A stretch of 64,000 nt of DNA from Ideonella sp. (GTDB lineage Bacteria; Pseudomonadota; Gammaproteobacteria; Burkholderiales; Burkholderiaceae_C): contig JABTUC010000001.1 of assembly GCA_015075545.1 (NCBI GenBank), forward strand, positions 124,001 to 188,000, written 5' to 3'. The stretch's first letter is position 1, and each line of letters opens with the position of its first letter. Below the pieces are notes generated by a model that was not told the origin of the DNA, made no database searches, and was given only the letters and a program-made list of their open reading frames with translations. Both the position numbers and the translations under genes were made by a program. Shown piece after piece: positions 34,766 through 44,209 of the stretch.

Positions 34766-36148
34766 TCAGGTTGGCGGCAACAACACAGTGGCCTCGAGCC
34801 CCGGCTCGGCACGCCCGAGGCTCAGCTCGGCGCCGTGCGCCTGCGCCACCAGCCGGCACAGGTACAGCCCGAGGCCCACGCCGCCGGCGGCGCGCGTGCG
34901 CGCGCTGTCGGTGCGGTAGAACGGCTCGGTCATCCGTTGCAGTTGCTCGGGCGTGACACCGGGGCCGAAGTCGCGCACCGCCAGCGCGATGCGCCCGCCG
35001 GCCTCGCGCCGCAGCGACACCACCGGCGCGCGCGCCGCGCCGGCGCTGTGGCGCAGCGCGTTGTCGATCAGGTTGCGCAGCAGCAGCTTCAGGCGCATCG
35101 GATCGGCCTGCACGGGTTCGATCGACGCGTCGAGTTCGAGCCCGAGCGCGGCAGCGGCGAACTGCGTGCTCACCACCTCGCGCACCAGCGCGGCGAGATC
35201 CACCGCCTCGGTGTGCAGCGCACGGTGGCCGGCCGCCAGGCGCTCGCCTTCGAGCAGGTCGGCGATCAAGTCGCGCATCTCGGAGAGGTCGCGCAGCAGC
35301 GCGTCGCGGGGCTCGCCCTCGGCCACCAGCTCGGCGTTGACGCGCGCGCGCGTCAGCGGGCTGCGCAGCTCGTGGCTGATCGCCAGCAGCAGCGCGCGCT
35401 TGGCGTCGAGCATGCCCTGCAGGCTGTGCGCCATCGTGTTGACGCGATCGGCGAGGTCGCCCAGCTCGTCGCGCCGCACCGGCACGATCGGCCGGCTGAA
35501 GTCGCCGGCGCCGAAGCGCATCACGCCGGCGCCGATGGCCTGCAGCGGCCGCAGCATGCGGCGCACGTAGAGGTACGCCGCCAGCGTCAGCAGCAGCAGC
35601 GCGGCGAGCGTGAACCAGCCCACCAGGTGCTGGGGCTCGGCGGGCAGCGGGCCGACGAGGCCGAAGGTGATGCGGTGGCCGTCGGCGGTGGTGCGCACCA
35701 GGCCCCAGCCGCTGCGCGCATCGCCGCTGTGGCCCCGCGGCCGGTGCCGCGCGGGGCTCGAGTCCCACTGCACCTGCGGACCCTCGATGCGCACCGTCAG
35801 CGGCAGCCGCGCGACGATCGCCTTGGCACGGTCGATGTCTGGCGGCGTACCGATCTCGGCGGCGAGCCGGTCCACATAGTCGGCCACCAGCGGCTTGGCG
35901 TACCCCGTCCAGCCGGTCTCGACGATGCGCTTCATGCCGAACAGGAACACCCCGGTCATCGCCAACGCGAGCAGCACGAACACGATCACCAGCCGCCACT
36001 TCAGCGAGTGGCGCATCGAGTGGCGCCAGCCGCCGTGGCGCGAATGCCGCCGCGCAGGCGCTGCAGGCTCGCGAGCGCCGGGGGCCGGACTCACCGGGGG
36101 CGCATTCACCGCCGCAGGCTTCGTTGCCGCCACCGCGCCCTCACGCAC
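34766..36148 (-). CDS. Two-component sensor histidine kinase (HAMP)
   Basis: This membrane kinase of up to 460 residues pairs with the response regulator just upstream. The order is: a Pro/Ala-rich N-terminus, membrane segment 1 (LVIVFVLLALAMTGVFLFG), periplasmic domain, membrane segment 2 (FTLAALLLLTLAAYLYV), HAMP, and a kinase core. The phospho-accepting His is in AISHELRSPLTRAR, the N box is LRNLIDNALRHS, and the G boxes are DFGPGV and GGVGLGLYLCR. The start is GTG at 36148 (overlapping the regulator stop by 8 bp) or ATG at 36016. With a Spy/CpxP-like gene in the unit, the system resembles CpxAR; envelope or metal stress would be the expected signal. Confidence 0.93.
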   Translation of the reverse strand: MREGAVAATKPAAVNAPPVSPAPGAREPAAPARRHSRHGGWRHSMRHSLKWRLVIVFVLLALAMTGVFLFGMKRIVETGWTGYAKPLVADYVDRLAAEIGTPPDIDRAKAIVARLPLTVRIEGPQVQWDSSPARHRPRGHSGDARSGWGLVRTTADGHRITFGLVGPLPAEPQHLVGWFTLAALLLLTLAAYLYVRRMLRPLQAIGAGVMRFGAGDFSRPIVPVRRDELGDLADRVNTMAHSLQGMLDAKRALLLAISHELRSPLTRARVNAELVAEGEPRDALLRDLSEMRDLIADLLEGERLAAGHRALHTEAVDLAALVREVVSTQFAAAALGLELDASIEPVQADPMRLKLLLRNLIDNALRHSAGAARAPVVSLRREAGGRIALAVRDFGPGVTPEQLQRMTEPFYRTDSARTRAAGGVGLGLYLCRLVAQAHGAELSLGRAEPGLEATVLLPPT

Positions 36149-36824
36149 GCACGCCGGCGAACGTGTAGCCGGCGTTGCGCAGCGTCTTGATGCACTCCAG
36201 CGGCTCGAGCTTGCGGCGCAAGCGGCTCACCAGGATGTCGACCGCGCGGGTGTGGATGTCTTCGGCGTTCTGGCCGCGCAGGCGCTCGAGGATGTCGTCG
36301 CGGCCGAACACCTTGCCGGGCGACCCCGCCAGCATCGCCAGCAGGTCGAACTCGGTGCTCGTCAGCTCGATCGCGGCGCCGTCTCGTTGCACGGTGCGGC
36401 GGTCGAGGTCGACCACCAGGCCGCCGTCGAAGCGCAACTGCCGTGCGCCGCTGGCTGCCGCAGGCGCCGCGCGGCGCAGCACGGTCTGGATGCGCACCAG
36501 CAACTCGCGCGGCTCGAACGGCTTGGGCAAGTAGTCGTCGGCGCCGAGTTCGAGGCCGACCACGCGGTCCATCACGTCGCCGCGCGCGGTGAGCATCACG
36601 ATCGGGATCTGGCTCTCCTTGCGGATGGTGCGACACAGCTCGAAGCCGTCCATCTCGGGCAGCATCACGTCGAGGATCGCGGCGTCGAAGCCGCCGCCGC
36701 GCAGGCGCTCGAGCGCCTCGCCCGGCCGCGTGGCGTGCTGCAGCTCGAAGCCGAAACGCCGGCAGTAGGCCGCCAGCGGCGGCCCGAGTTGCTCGTCGTC
36801 GTCGATCAGCAGCAGGCGCGGCAT
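36141..36824 (-). CDS. Response regulator, OmpR/PhoB family
   Basis: This 227-residue DNA-binding regulator has a receiver domain (LLLIDDDEQLG, phospho-Asp in AAILDVMLPEMDG near residue 51, LTARGD, and the KPFEPRELLVRI lysine) and a C-terminal winged helix (ELTSTEFDLLAMLAGSPGKVF, then HTRAVDILVSRLRRKL). The start ATG at 36824 gives the normal N-terminus; the frame is open upstream but has no support. It is followed by its kinase gene and preceded by the Spy/CpxP-like gene. Confidence 0.95.
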   Translation of the reverse strand: MPRLLLIDDDEQLGPPLAAYCRRFGFELQHATRPGEALERLRGGGFDAAILDVMLPEMDGFELCRTIRKESQIPIVMLTARGDVMDRVVGLELGADDYLPKPFEPRELLVRIQTVLRRAAPAAASGARQLRFDGGLVVDLDRRTVQRDGAAIELTSTEFDLLAMLAGSPGKVFGRDDILERLRGQNAEDIHTRAVDILVSRLRRKLEPLECIKTLRNAGYTFAGVRA

Positions 36825-36906
36825 CGAGGCGGGGTTGCGGCCGGCGTCGGGCGCCGGCCGCGAGGCCACTGTACCAACCGCCGCACGCGAGCGGCGGCGC
36901 TCGACA

Positions 36907-37374
36907 TCAGCCACCCCAGCCGCGACGGCCGCGCGCCATGAACTCGCGCACCTTCTGCTGCTGCTCGGGCTTCAGGCTGTCGTAGAAATCGCCCACCGCG
37001 GCGATCAACGCCGGGGCACCAGCCTCGATGGCCTGCGCCTTGCCGTCGACGAAGGCCTTGGCCTTGACGCGGTCGAAGGTGGGGCCCGCCACCAGCGACC
37101 GGATCTCGCTGCGCGGGTCGGTGGCGCCGCGCAGCGCCTGGCGTTGCGCGCGCCACTGGTCGGCCACCGCGCCGAGCTTGGCCTTCTGCGCGTCGTCGAG
37201 GTCGAGCTTGTTGCCGATGCGCTCGACCATGCGGGCCTTGGCCTTGGCGGCGTCCTCGTCGCTCATCGCCTGCCAGCCGTGGCCGTGGTAGCGGTGCGAG
37301 CAGGCGGCGAGGCCACCGAACAGGATGCCGGCCCCAAACAGGCCGATCAGGGTGCGCTTCAACCAGGGTTTCAT
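36907..37374 (-). CDS. Spy/CpxP family periplasmic protein
   Basis: This 155-residue protein has an N-terminal membrane or lipoprotein signal (LIGLFGAGILFGGLAACSH; Cys near residue 25) and a helical, charged body with LDLDDAQKAKLGAVADQWRAQRQ and LKPEQQQKVREFMARG, which are the LTxxQ-type repeats of the family. Family members act as periplasmic chaperones or as feedback inhibitors of Cpx-like kinases. AAGGATCC precedes the ATG at 37374. It heads a unit with the response regulator and kinase, so autoregulated expression is likely. Confidence 0.87.
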   Translation of the reverse strand: MKPWLKRTLIGLFGAGILFGGLAACSHRYHGHGWQAMSDEDAAKAKARMVERIGNKLDLDDAQKAKLGAVADQWRAQRQALRGATDPRSEIRSLVAGPTFDRVKAKAFVDGKAQAIEAGAPALIAAVGDFYDSLKPEQQQKVREFMARGRRGWGG

Positions 37375-37457
37375 GTCGGATCCTTCGTGGCCATCGAGGC
37401 CGTTGTCGAACACGGCTCGATGGTGCGCAGCCGCTCGCGCGGCGTCCTTTCGGCGCG

Positions 37458-37472
37458 GTATCGCCGTGTATC
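37458..37472 (-). promoter_or_regulatory. Direct repeat GTATC-N5-GTATC, candidate response-regulator box
   Basis: Two copies of GTATC are spaced 10 bp apart (start to start), about 85 bp upstream of the Spy/CpxP-like start. OmpR/CpxR-type regulators bind tandem 5-bp half sites with this spacing. The location ahead of an operon encoding such a regulator suggests autoregulation. Confidence 0.4.
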
Positions 37473-37501
37473 GTTTCTTGTCGCCGAGCGACGAACGCGC
37501 C

Positions 37502-38749
37502 TCAGTGCAGTTTCAGGCGCGCGATGGCCGCGGTCAGCGCCAGCCCGATCAGCGACGACGCACCGGTCACCAGCCAGGTGAGCTGCCAGCCGCCGGCGAT
37601 GCCGGCCACCCAGGCCACCAGCGGCGGCCCGATGAACTGGCCGAACGCCGACCACTGCTGCATCCAACCCAGCGTGGTCGACAGCGTGTGCTCGCTCGGT
37701 GCCACGCGCACGCCCACCGCGAACAACGTGGCCGGCACCAGCCCGCCGACCGACGAGAACGCGAGCACCGCCAGGTAGCGCAGCCACGCCGGCAGCCCCT
37801 CGCCGTGTGCGCCGCCGGCAAACGCCAGCACCGTGGCCAAGCCCATCGTGACGAAGCCCACCACCAGCAGCGTGACCGGCTTCGCGCCGCGGTGCAGCAG
37901 GCGACCCGAGCCGATGTTGCCGATCATGTTCACCGCCGCGGCGAGCGCGGTGAGCACGCCGGTGGCCGCGCCCGAGATGCCGGCCTGCGTGTAGATCGAC
38001 GGCAAGAAGCCGATCACCGCCAACCACTGGCCCGAGTAGACGGCAAAGCTGGTGGCCGCCAGCCACGGCCCGCGCGCGCCGAGCGTCTGCCGCAGGCGCG
38101 ACGCGAAGCGCGGCTGCGCTGGCGCGACGGCGGGCGCTGCATTCGGTGCGGGCGTCGCGGCGGGTGCAGCCGCTGCGGCGGGCACCGCGCGCGCGAGCCA
38201 CCACGCCATCGCGGCGCTGATCGCGGCGAGCAGCCACCACCAGCTGCGCCAGCCGATGGCACCGATCCACAGCGGCCCGACCAGCAGCGCGCTGGCGGTG
38301 GCCAGCGGCATGTAGGCACCCCACAGGCCGAGCATCAGGCTCATGCGCTCGGGCGGCACCAGGCGACGCACCAGCCCAGGCGCCGGCAGCACGGTGAGCA
38401 GGAAGCCGAAGCCCTCGGCGGCGCGCAGCACCAGCAGCGCCGTCACGTCATCCGACGCGCCGCCGAGCGCGCTGGCCACCACCAGCACCGACAGGCCCAC
38501 CAGCATGCTGCGCTTGAGGCCGAGCGAATCGGCCAGCGCGCCGAAGGCGACACCGGCGCACATGCCGGCGCCCTGCACCATCGACAGCAGGAACGCCGCC
38601 TGCAGCAACGTCAGGCCGAGCGCCTGCTGCAACGCCGGGATCGCCGGCGGCAACTTGCCCACGTGCAACGCCGCCGCGACGCCGCCCAGGATGACCACCA
38701 GCGCCGGCTCGACCAATGGCTTGTTCGACGGCTCGCGGGCGGCTTGCAT
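37502..38749 (-). CDS. MFS transporter (CynX/NimT-like)
   Basis: This 415-residue inner-membrane protein has twelve hydrophobic segments. The early motif GALADSLGLKRSMLVG near residue 80 is the MFS loop 2-3 signature, and the N-terminal LVVILGGVAAALHVGKLPPAIPALQQALG is typical of CynX/NimT-type anion or nitroimidazole-related transporters. A long Ala/Pro-rich cytoplasmic loop (about residues 205-235) divides the halves. Substrate unknown. The ATG at 38749 is chosen as the family-like start. The gene is divergent from the ChaN-like gene, with 101 bp between starts. Confidence 0.87.
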   Translation of the reverse strand: MQAAREPSNKPLVEPALVVILGGVAAALHVGKLPPAIPALQQALGLTLLQAAFLLSMVQGAGMCAGVAFGALADSLGLKRSMLVGLSVLVVASALGGASDDVTALLVLRAAEGFGFLLTVLPAPGLVRRLVPPERMSLMLGLWGAYMPLATASALLVGPLWIGAIGWRSWWWLLAAISAAMAWWLARAVPAAAAAPAATPAPNAAPAVAPAQPRFASRLRQTLGARGPWLAATSFAVYSGQWLAVIGFLPSIYTQAGISGAATGVLTALAAAVNMIGNIGSGRLLHRGAKPVTLLVVGFVTMGLATVLAFAGGAHGEGLPAWLRYLAVLAFSSVGGLVPATLFAVGVRVAPSEHTLSTTLGWMQQWSAFGQFIGPPLVAWVAGIAGGWQLTWLVTGASSLIGLALTAAIARLKLH

Positions 38750-38850
38750 CGCGCGCACTCTACCTGCGCCGCTGCGCCAGGGCCCCGCGGACGACGCGGA
38801 CGCACGCGCGCGGCACGCGCAACCCGGCGCGCATCGCGACAATCGGGCGC

Positions 38851-39762
38851 ATGAGGTCCGGCGCCGCACCCCCCGCTCGCCAACGCGCACGCCGCGCGCT
38901 GCTGCGCGCGGGCCTGGGTGCGCTGCTGGGCAGCGCCGCCGGCTGTGCCGTCACGGGTGGCACCGTGCAGCCCTGGGAGCAGCGGCTGCGCGGCTCGACG
39001 TTGGCGCTGCTCGGCGAAGTGCACGACAACGAGTTGCAGCACCGCTTGCGCACCGCGGTGTTCGCGCGCGCGCTCGCCGCCGGCTGGCGGCCGGCGCTGC
39101 TGATGGAGCAGTTCGACCTCGATCGCCAGGCCGATCTCGATCGCGCGCGCCGCGAGCGGCCGCGCGACGCCGCGCATCTGGTGGCGCTGGCGGGCGGCGA
39201 CGGCTGGCATTGGCCGTACTACGAGCCGGTGGTCGCGCTGGCGCTGCAACACGGGCTGCCGCTGGTGGCGGCCAACGTGCCTCGCGCGTGGGCGAGCCGG
39301 CTCGTGCGCGACGACTACGACGCCGTGCTCGGCGCCGAGCGCGTACGCGCATGGGGCCTCGATCGCGCGCCCGAGTCACCTTGGCAGGCGGCGCAGGAGC
39401 GTGCCATCGATGCCGGCCACTGCGGCGCGCTGCCGCCAGGCTTGTGGCCCGGCATGGCACGCGGGCAGTTCGCCCGCGACGCGGCAATGGCGCACCTGCT
39501 GCAGGCCCATGGCGCGCGCGGCGCGCTGCTGTGGGCCGGCGACGGCCACGTGCGGCGCGATCTCGGCGTGCCGCGCTGGCTCGAGCGCCGGGGCATCGCC
39601 GCGCTGGCGGTCGGCTTCGTCGAACGCGGCACGCCGCCGCCGGACGCGGGCGTCTACGACGCGGTGGTGTGGACGCCCGCGGCCACGCGGCCCGACCCAT
39701 GCGCCGCGTTCAAGACCAACTCGCAGCTCGATGCGGCGCGGCCTGATCGCAAACGAGAATGA
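38851..39762 (+). CDS. ChaN family lipoprotein
   Basis: This 303-residue protein matches the ChaN-like family of haem-binding lipoproteins linked to iron uptake in Campylobacter. It has a basic N-terminus, a hydrophobic run and a lipobox (LLGSAAGCAV, Cys near residue 32). The ALLGEVHDNELQHRLR segment near residue 50 with Glu and His, MEQFDLDRQADLDRA and the late GDGHVRRDLGVPRWL are the family motifs. The bacterioferritin gene 80 bp downstream on the same strand fits an iron/haem role, which is an inference. Confidence 0.87.
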   Translation: MRSGAAPPARQRARRALLRAGLGALLGSAAGCAVTGGTVQPWEQRLRGSTLALLGEVHDNELQHRLRTAVFARALAAGWRPALLMEQFDLDRQADLDRARRERPRDAAHLVALAGGDGWHWPYYEPVVALALQHGLPLVAANVPRAWASRLVRDDYDAVLGAERVRAWGLDRAPESPWQAAQERAIDAGHCGALPPGLWPGMARGQFARDAAMAHLLQAHGARGALLWAGDGHVRRDLGVPRWLERRGIAALAVGFVERGTPPPDAGVYDAVVWTPAATRPDPCAAFKTNSQLDAARPDRKRE

Positions 39763-39844
39763 ATCGCCGACGCAGGCGCCGTGAATCACGCGCTGCGCGA
39801 TTCGCGCGCACAATGCGCCGCTTGCAGCGAACCAGGAGACGGCC

Positions 39845-40327
39845 GTGAAAGGCGACGCCAAGGTCATCGAGTTCCTCAACAAGCAGCTCAAGCACGAGCT
39901 GACCGCGATCAACCAGTACTTCCTGCACTACCGCATGCTCGATCACTGGGGCTTCGGGCGCCTGGCCAAGCACGAGCGCGACGAGTCGGTCGAGGAGATG
40001 AAGCACGCCGACAAGCTGACCGAGCGCATCCTGATGATCGAAGGGCTGCCCAACTTCCAGGACCTCGGCAAGCTGATGATCGGCGAGAACGCGGTGGAGA
40101 TCCTGCGCTGCGACCTCAAGGTCGAGCAGGCCTCGCACAAGACGCTGAAGGACGGCATCGCGCACTGTGAGACCGTGCGCGACTATGTCTCGCGCGAGGT
40201 GCTCGAGCGCATCCTCGAAGACACCGAAGAGCACATCGACTGGCTCGAGACGCAGATCGAACTGGTCGACAAGGTCGGCGAGGCCAACTGGCTGCAGTCG
40301 CAGATGGACGGCGGCGCGTCGAGCTGA
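39845..40327 (+). CDS. bfr: Bacterioferritin
   Basis: Bacterioferritin stores iron as a 24-mer with haem between subunits. The 160-residue length is normal. The haem ligand Met52 is in EEMKHADK, and the ferroxidase ligands Glu18, Glu51, His54, Glu94 and His130 are all present at the canonical numbers. The position equal to E. coli Glu127 is Thr in this protein (LEDTEEH), with Glu at the next two positions, a feature I recall from other betaproteobacterial sequences. The start is GTG at 39845, preceded by GGAGA. No bacterioferritin-associated ferredoxin gene lies next to it. Confidence 0.96.
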   Translation: MKGDAKVIEFLNKQLKHELTAINQYFLHYRMLDHWGFGRLAKHERDESVEEMKHADKLTERILMIEGLPNFQDLGKLMIGENAVEILRCDLKVEQASHKTLKDGIAHCETVRDYVSREVLERILEDTEEHIDWLETQIELVDKVGEANWLQSQMDGGASS

Positions 40328-40415
40328 CGCGGCGCAGCGACACCGGCGCGACAGACACCCACACCACAGCGTACAGCCGGCGGGCACCGCCCGCGGCAGC
40401 ACGTCCGATCGGCGA

Positions 40416-41018
40416 TCAGCCGAACAGCTTGGTCGCGATCTGCGTCACGTGGCGGCCCTGGTACTGCGCCATGCCGATCTCCTGCTCGCTGGGCCAGCGC
40501 TCGCCCATGCCGCCGGTGATCGTCGAGGCGCCGTAGGGGCTGCCACCCTTGATCTCGTCGAGGCCCATCTGGCGCGCCTCGGCATACGGCAGGCCGACGA
40601 TGATCATGCCCTGGTGCAGCAGCGTGGTGTGAAAGCTCAGGATCGTGCTCTCCTGGCCACCGTGTTGCGTGGCGCTGGCGGCGAACACCGAGCCGACCTT
40701 GCCGACCAGCGCGCCGGCGAGCCACAACGGCCCCGTCTGGTCGAGGAAGGTGCGCATCTGCCCCGTCATGTTGCCGAAGCGGGTGCCGGTGCCGAAGATG
40801 ATGGCGTCGTAGTTGGCCAGTTCCGCCGGCTGCGCGACCGGCGCCGGCTGGTTGCTCTTGCCGCCGGCGGCCTTGAACGCGTCTTCGGGCATCGTCTCGG
40901 GCACGCGCTTGAGGTCGACCCTGGCGCCGGCGACGCTGCGCGCGCCTTCGGCCACGGCGTTGGCCATGACCTCGATGTGCCCGCGGAAGCTGTGATAGAG
41001 AACCAGAACCTTCGCCAT
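40416..41018 (-). CDS. wrbA: NAD(P)H:quinone oxidoreductase, type IV
   Basis: WrbA is a tetrameric flavodoxin-like FMN protein that reduces quinones by two electrons, limiting redox cycling. The 200-residue length is usual. The FMN-binding segments are [19 protein letters not shown] at the N-terminus, [22 protein letters not shown] near residue 75, and the [27 protein letters not shown] block near residue 112, which is diagnostic for WrbA. AAGGAG precedes the ATG. The gene is divergent from rtcB, with 162 bp between starts. Confidence 0.96.
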   Translation of the reverse strand: MAKVLVLYHSFRGHIEVMANAVAEGARSVAGARVDLKRVPETMPEDAFKAAGGKSNQPAPVAQPAELANYDAIIFGTGTRFGNMTGQMRTFLDQTGPLWLAGALVGKVGSVFAASATQHGGQESTILSFHTTLLHQGMIIVGLPYAEARQMGLDEIKGGSPYGASTITGGMGERWPSEQEIGMAQYQGRHVTQIATKLFG

Positions 41019-41180
41019 GACGCGCTCCTTGCTGCAGATTTCGATTGGCTCGCATTGTGCGAAGGCCCTGCATGGCGATGGGACGAACGCATTGCACGCA
41101 GCGTGCGCAACCGCTGAACGCGGGCGTACCGCATCGGTGGTTGCCGCCTCCTGCGCGTCCGCGTAAGACGAACCCCGCCG

Positions 41181-42404
41181 ATGGAACCCGAGTACATCGA
41201 ACACCGCGTCGCCGGCGGCGTGCCCATCAGGCTGTGGAGCCGCGGCGTACCGGTGGAAGACGAGGCCAGGCGCCAACTGGGCAACGCCGCGCGGCTGCCG
41301 ATCGTGTTCAGCCACGTCGCCGCGATGCCCGACGTGCACGTGGGCATCGGCGCCACGGTGGGCGCGGTGATCCCGACGCTCGCGGCGATCATTCCGGCGG
41401 CGGTGGGTGTCGACATCGGCTGCGGCATGATGGCTGCGAAGACCACGCTGCGCGCGGGCGACCTGCCGGTCGACCTGGGGCCGCTGCGCTCGGCGATCGA
41501 GCGCGCGGTGCCGCACGGCCGCGCGCCCAAGGGCCGCGACCCCGGCGCGTGGAGCCCCGATGCCGTGCCTGCGGCGATCGACCGCGCGTGGTCGCAGCTC
41601 GAGCCGGAGTTCGCCGAGCTGGTGCGCGACCACCCGCGGCTGGCCAAGGCCAACCATCGTGTGCACCTGGGCACGCTGGGCACGGGAAACCACTTCATCG
41701 AGGTGTGCCTCGACGAGAGCGATGCCGTGTGGTTCATGCTGCACTCGGGCTCGCGCGGCGTCGGCAACGCGATCGGCACGATGTTCATCGCGCTGGCACG
41801 CGAGGACGCGATGCGCCAGCAGGCCAACCTGCCCGACCGCGATCTCGCGTACTTCGAGGAAGGCTCGGCCCACTTCGCCGACTACGTGCGCGCGGTCGGC
41901 TGGGCGCAGCGCTTCGCCGAACGCAATCGCGAATTGATGATGCAGCGCGTGTTCGACGCCGCGCGGCGCGCGATCGCCAGGCCGTTCGCCGGCCACGTCG
42001 AGGCGGTGAACTGCCACCACAACTACGTGCAGCGCGAGCGGCACTTCGGCGCCGACGTGTGGGTCACGCGCAAGGGCGCGCTGAGCGCGCGCGCCGGGCA
42101 GCTCGGCATCATTCCGGGCAGCATGGGCGCGCGCAGCTACATCGTGCGCGGCAAAGGCAACGCCGACAGCTTCGAGAGTTGCTCGCACGGCGCCGGCCGC
42201 GCGATGAGCCGCACCGAGGCCAAGCGCCGCTTCACGCTGGCCGACCACCGCGCGGCGACCGCCGGCGTCGAATGCCGCCAGGACAAGGGCGTGATCGACG
42301 AGACGCCCGCCGCCTACAAGGACATCGACGCGGTGATGGCCGCGCAGGCGAGCCTCGTCGAGGTGGTGCACACGCTGAAGCAGGTGGTGTGCGTAAAAGG
42401 CTGA
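41181..42404 (+). CDS. rtcB: RtcB family RNA ligase
   Basis: RtcB joins 2',3'-cyclic-phosphate or 3'-phosphate ends to 5'-OH ends of RNA using GTP and Mn2+. The 407-residue length matches E. coli RtcB (408). The metal ligands are visible: Cys near residue 81 in [18 protein letters not shown] near 172, the His of [10 protein letters not shown] near 190, and NCHHNYV near 280. The guanylylated His is in SCSHGAGR near residue 336, and the active-site Asp/Asn set is complete. The usual partner gene rtcA and the regulator rtcR are not next to it, so its regulation here is not the classic sigma-54 operon. Confidence 0.95.
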   Translation: MEPEYIEHRVAGGVPIRLWSRGVPVEDEARRQLGNAARLPIVFSHVAAMPDVHVGIGATVGAVIPTLAAIIPAAVGVDIGCGMMAAKTTLRAGDLPVDLGPLRSAIERAVPHGRAPKGRDPGAWSPDAVPAAIDRAWSQLEPEFAELVRDHPRLAKANHRVHLGTLGTGNHFIEVCLDESDAVWFMLHSGSRGVGNAIGTMFIALAREDAMRQQANLPDRDLAYFEEGSAHFADYVRAVGWAQRFAERNRELMMQRVFDAARRAIARPFAGHVEAVNCHHNYVQRERHFGADVWVTRKGALSARAGQLGIIPGSMGARSYIVRGKGNADSFESCSHGAGRAMSRTEAKRRFTLADHRAATAGVECRQDKGVIDETPAAYKDIDAVMAAQASLVEVVHTLKQVVCVKG

Positions 42405-42436
42405 CCACGGCAGTACGCGCCGCCGCGCCCGACCAG

Positions 42437-43132
42437 TCAGCTCAAATGCTGCCCGAAGAACCTCAGCGTGCGATCCCACGCGATGCGCGCCCACGCCGCG
42501 TCGTACTGCGTGACGTCGATGCGGCCCGGGCCTTGCGCGTCCTCGTTGGCGAACGCGTGGTGCGCGCGGTAGCGGTGCCCTTCGTAGCGCACCTTGGCCT
42601 CGCGCAGCTTGGCCTCGAGCGCATCGACACCGGCGATCGCGAACGCGGCGTCCTGCGTGCCCCAGTGCGCCATCAGCGGGGCCTTGATCTTCGCGGCGTC
42701 CACGTAGTCCAGTGGCGGATAGCCGTACCAGACGACGCCGGCGTCGGCCTCGGGCGCCATCGTCGAGGCGAGCAACGTCAGCGCGCCGCCCATGCAGAAG
42801 CCGGTGACGCCGACCTTGCCGCTGCCGAGTTTGGCCGCCTTCAAATACTGCACCGCGCCGCGCACGTCGTTGGACGCCGCATCGCCGAAGTTCAGGTTGG
42901 TCATCAGGTGGTGCGCCTCCTCGGCCTTCAACGTGCTCTTGCCGCGGTAGAGGTCGGGCACCAGCGCGGTGAAGCCCGCGTCGGCCAGCCGCTGCGCGAC
43001 GCCGCGGATCTGGTCGTTCAGGCCCCACCACTCCTGGATCACCACCACCGCGGCGACGGGTGACTCGGCCTCGGCGAGAAAGCCCTTGACCTGTTGGCCG
43101 TCGGGGCGCTTGAAGTCGATCGTACGGGTCAT
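42437..43132 (-). CDS. Dienelactone hydrolase family protein
   Basis: This 231-residue cytoplasmic alpha/beta-hydrolase has a Cys-Asp-His triad: nucleophile in GFCMGG near residue 112, Asp in WGTQDAAF near 160 and His in RAHHAFAN near 192. The N-terminal [20 protein letters not shown] block is typical. Classic members open dienelactone in chlorocatechol degradation, but many homologues have other substrates, and no catechol genes are near. GGAGA lies about 6 bases before the ATG at 43132. Confidence 0.93.
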   Translation of the reverse strand: MTRTIDFKRPDGQQVKGFLAEAESPVAAVVVIQEWWGLNDQIRGVAQRLADAGFTALVPDLYRGKSTLKAEEAHHLMTNLNFGDAASNDVRGAVQYLKAAKLGSGKVGVTGFCMGGALTLLASTMAPEADAGVVWYGYPPLDYVDAAKIKAPLMAHWGTQDAAFAIAGVDALEAKLREAKVRYEGHRYRAHHAFANEDAQGPGRIDVTQYDAAWARIAWDRTLRFFGQHLS

Positions 43133-43291
43133 CGTCGTCTCCTTCGTCAATCGTGGGGGCGACGATTGTGGCGAAACCTGCCCGGCGACTCCAGCGCAGG
43201 GGTGCAATTCACGAATGGCCGGCGCGCAACGGCGCCTCGCGCCACGGCGAGTGCGCGACGCGTCGGGCTCGAAGGCTCAGGCGCCCGGCGT

Positions 43292-43609
43292 TCAGTGCGC
43301 GGCAGCGCGCGCGAGCACCGCCTTCGCGGCCTGCTCCGATGCCACCGAACGCTCGAGCGGCGCCAGCGACAGCCCCGCTTGCTCGTAGTGCAGATTCTCG
43401 TAGACCTCGCCGGCCGCGGGATACGCGGCAAGGATCGCCTGCACCGCATCGGCGGGCATCTCCTCGGCGAGCGCCGCCTGCAGCTGCGACACCAGATGTC
43501 GGTAGGCATCGGCGTCGGCGCGGGCACGGCCGACCTCCACGCGCTGCAGCAGGTGCGCGAGTGCGAACACGGTTTCCAGGCGGCTGCGAATCGTCGAATC
43601 GGGATTCAT
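43292..43609 (-). CDS. Conserved hypothetical protein, 105 aa
   Basis: I do not recognise a named family. It is a soluble, mainly helical protein (SRLETVFALAHLLQRVE, ADAYRHLVSQLQAALAEEM, ASEQAAKAVLARAA) with no signal peptide. GGAG stands about 7 bases before ATG 43609, so I prefer this start over one 12 bp upstream. It is a single gene between the dienelactone hydrolase and the NTF2-like gene on the same strand, with 160 bp gaps on both sides that hold nothing I can name. Confidence 0.65.
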   Translation of the reverse strand: MNPDSTIRSRLETVFALAHLLQRVEVGRARADADAYRHLVSQLQAALAEEMPADAVQAILAAYPAAGEVYENLHYEQAGLSLAPLERSVASEQAAKAVLARAAAH

Positions 43610-43776
43610 GGCCAACTCCAACAGTTGCCTGTCAGTTGCGGCCTGCCGGCTGGCAGTTCAAGGGGGCGCCACGGCGACCACACGTACCATGGGCGCACCA
43701 GGGTCTTCGCTCGCGGCGTGTGCCGGCGCCATGACGCCGGCCCGCGCCGCGTGACTGCGGCGCCGCTGTCGCTGCG

Positions 43777-44154
43777 CTACGGCTTCACCACCGTGGCAAA
43801 TATCTTCTGCGCCACCACCCAGCGGCCGTCGACCTTGACCAGGTTGAGGTAGTCGGTGAAGTAGCGCGGCGGAATCTGGCACTTGACCTTGACGAAGGCG
43901 GTGTCGGGCCCCGACTGGTCGACCAGCAGGATCGCATCGTCGCGCACCAGGCCCTTCGACTTCGGCGAGCCGCGCTCGCGCATCGCCTTCAGCCACTCGT
44001 CGCGCGGCCACACGGTGAGCTTGCCGTCTTGCACGTAGGTGAGCGCACTGGTGTCGTGGAACACGGCGGTCAGCTTGTCGACGTCGCCTTCGTACAGGGC
44101 GTCGAGGTAGGTCTGAACGGTCTGCTCGATGGCCTTGCGATCGTCGGTGCTCAT
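43777..44154 (-). CDS. NTF2-like protein (lumazine-binding-like family)
   Basis: This 125-residue protein has the cone-shaped NTF2 fold, as in SnoaL and ketosteroid isomerases: a helix start (IEQTVQTYLDALYEGDVDKLTAVFHDTSAL) and a strand-rich end (DTAFVKVKCQIPPRYFTDYLNLVKVDGRWVVAQKIF). The family includes enzymes and binding proteins of many kinds. Catalytic residues cannot be judged from this alone. GGAGA precedes ATG 44154. It is divergent from the saccharopine-dehydrogenase-like gene, with 55 bp between starts. Confidence 0.82.
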   Translation of the reverse strand: MSTDDRKAIEQTVQTYLDALYEGDVDKLTAVFHDTSALTYVQDGKLTVWPRDEWLKAMRERGSPKSKGLVRDDAILLVDQSGPDTAFVKVKCQIPPRYFTDYLNLVKVDGRWVVAQKIFATVVKP

Positions 44155-44209
44155 GCTGATTCTCCTGCGGCTGCGCGCATCATAGGCTGCGACCGTTGCG
44201 GGAACCAAC

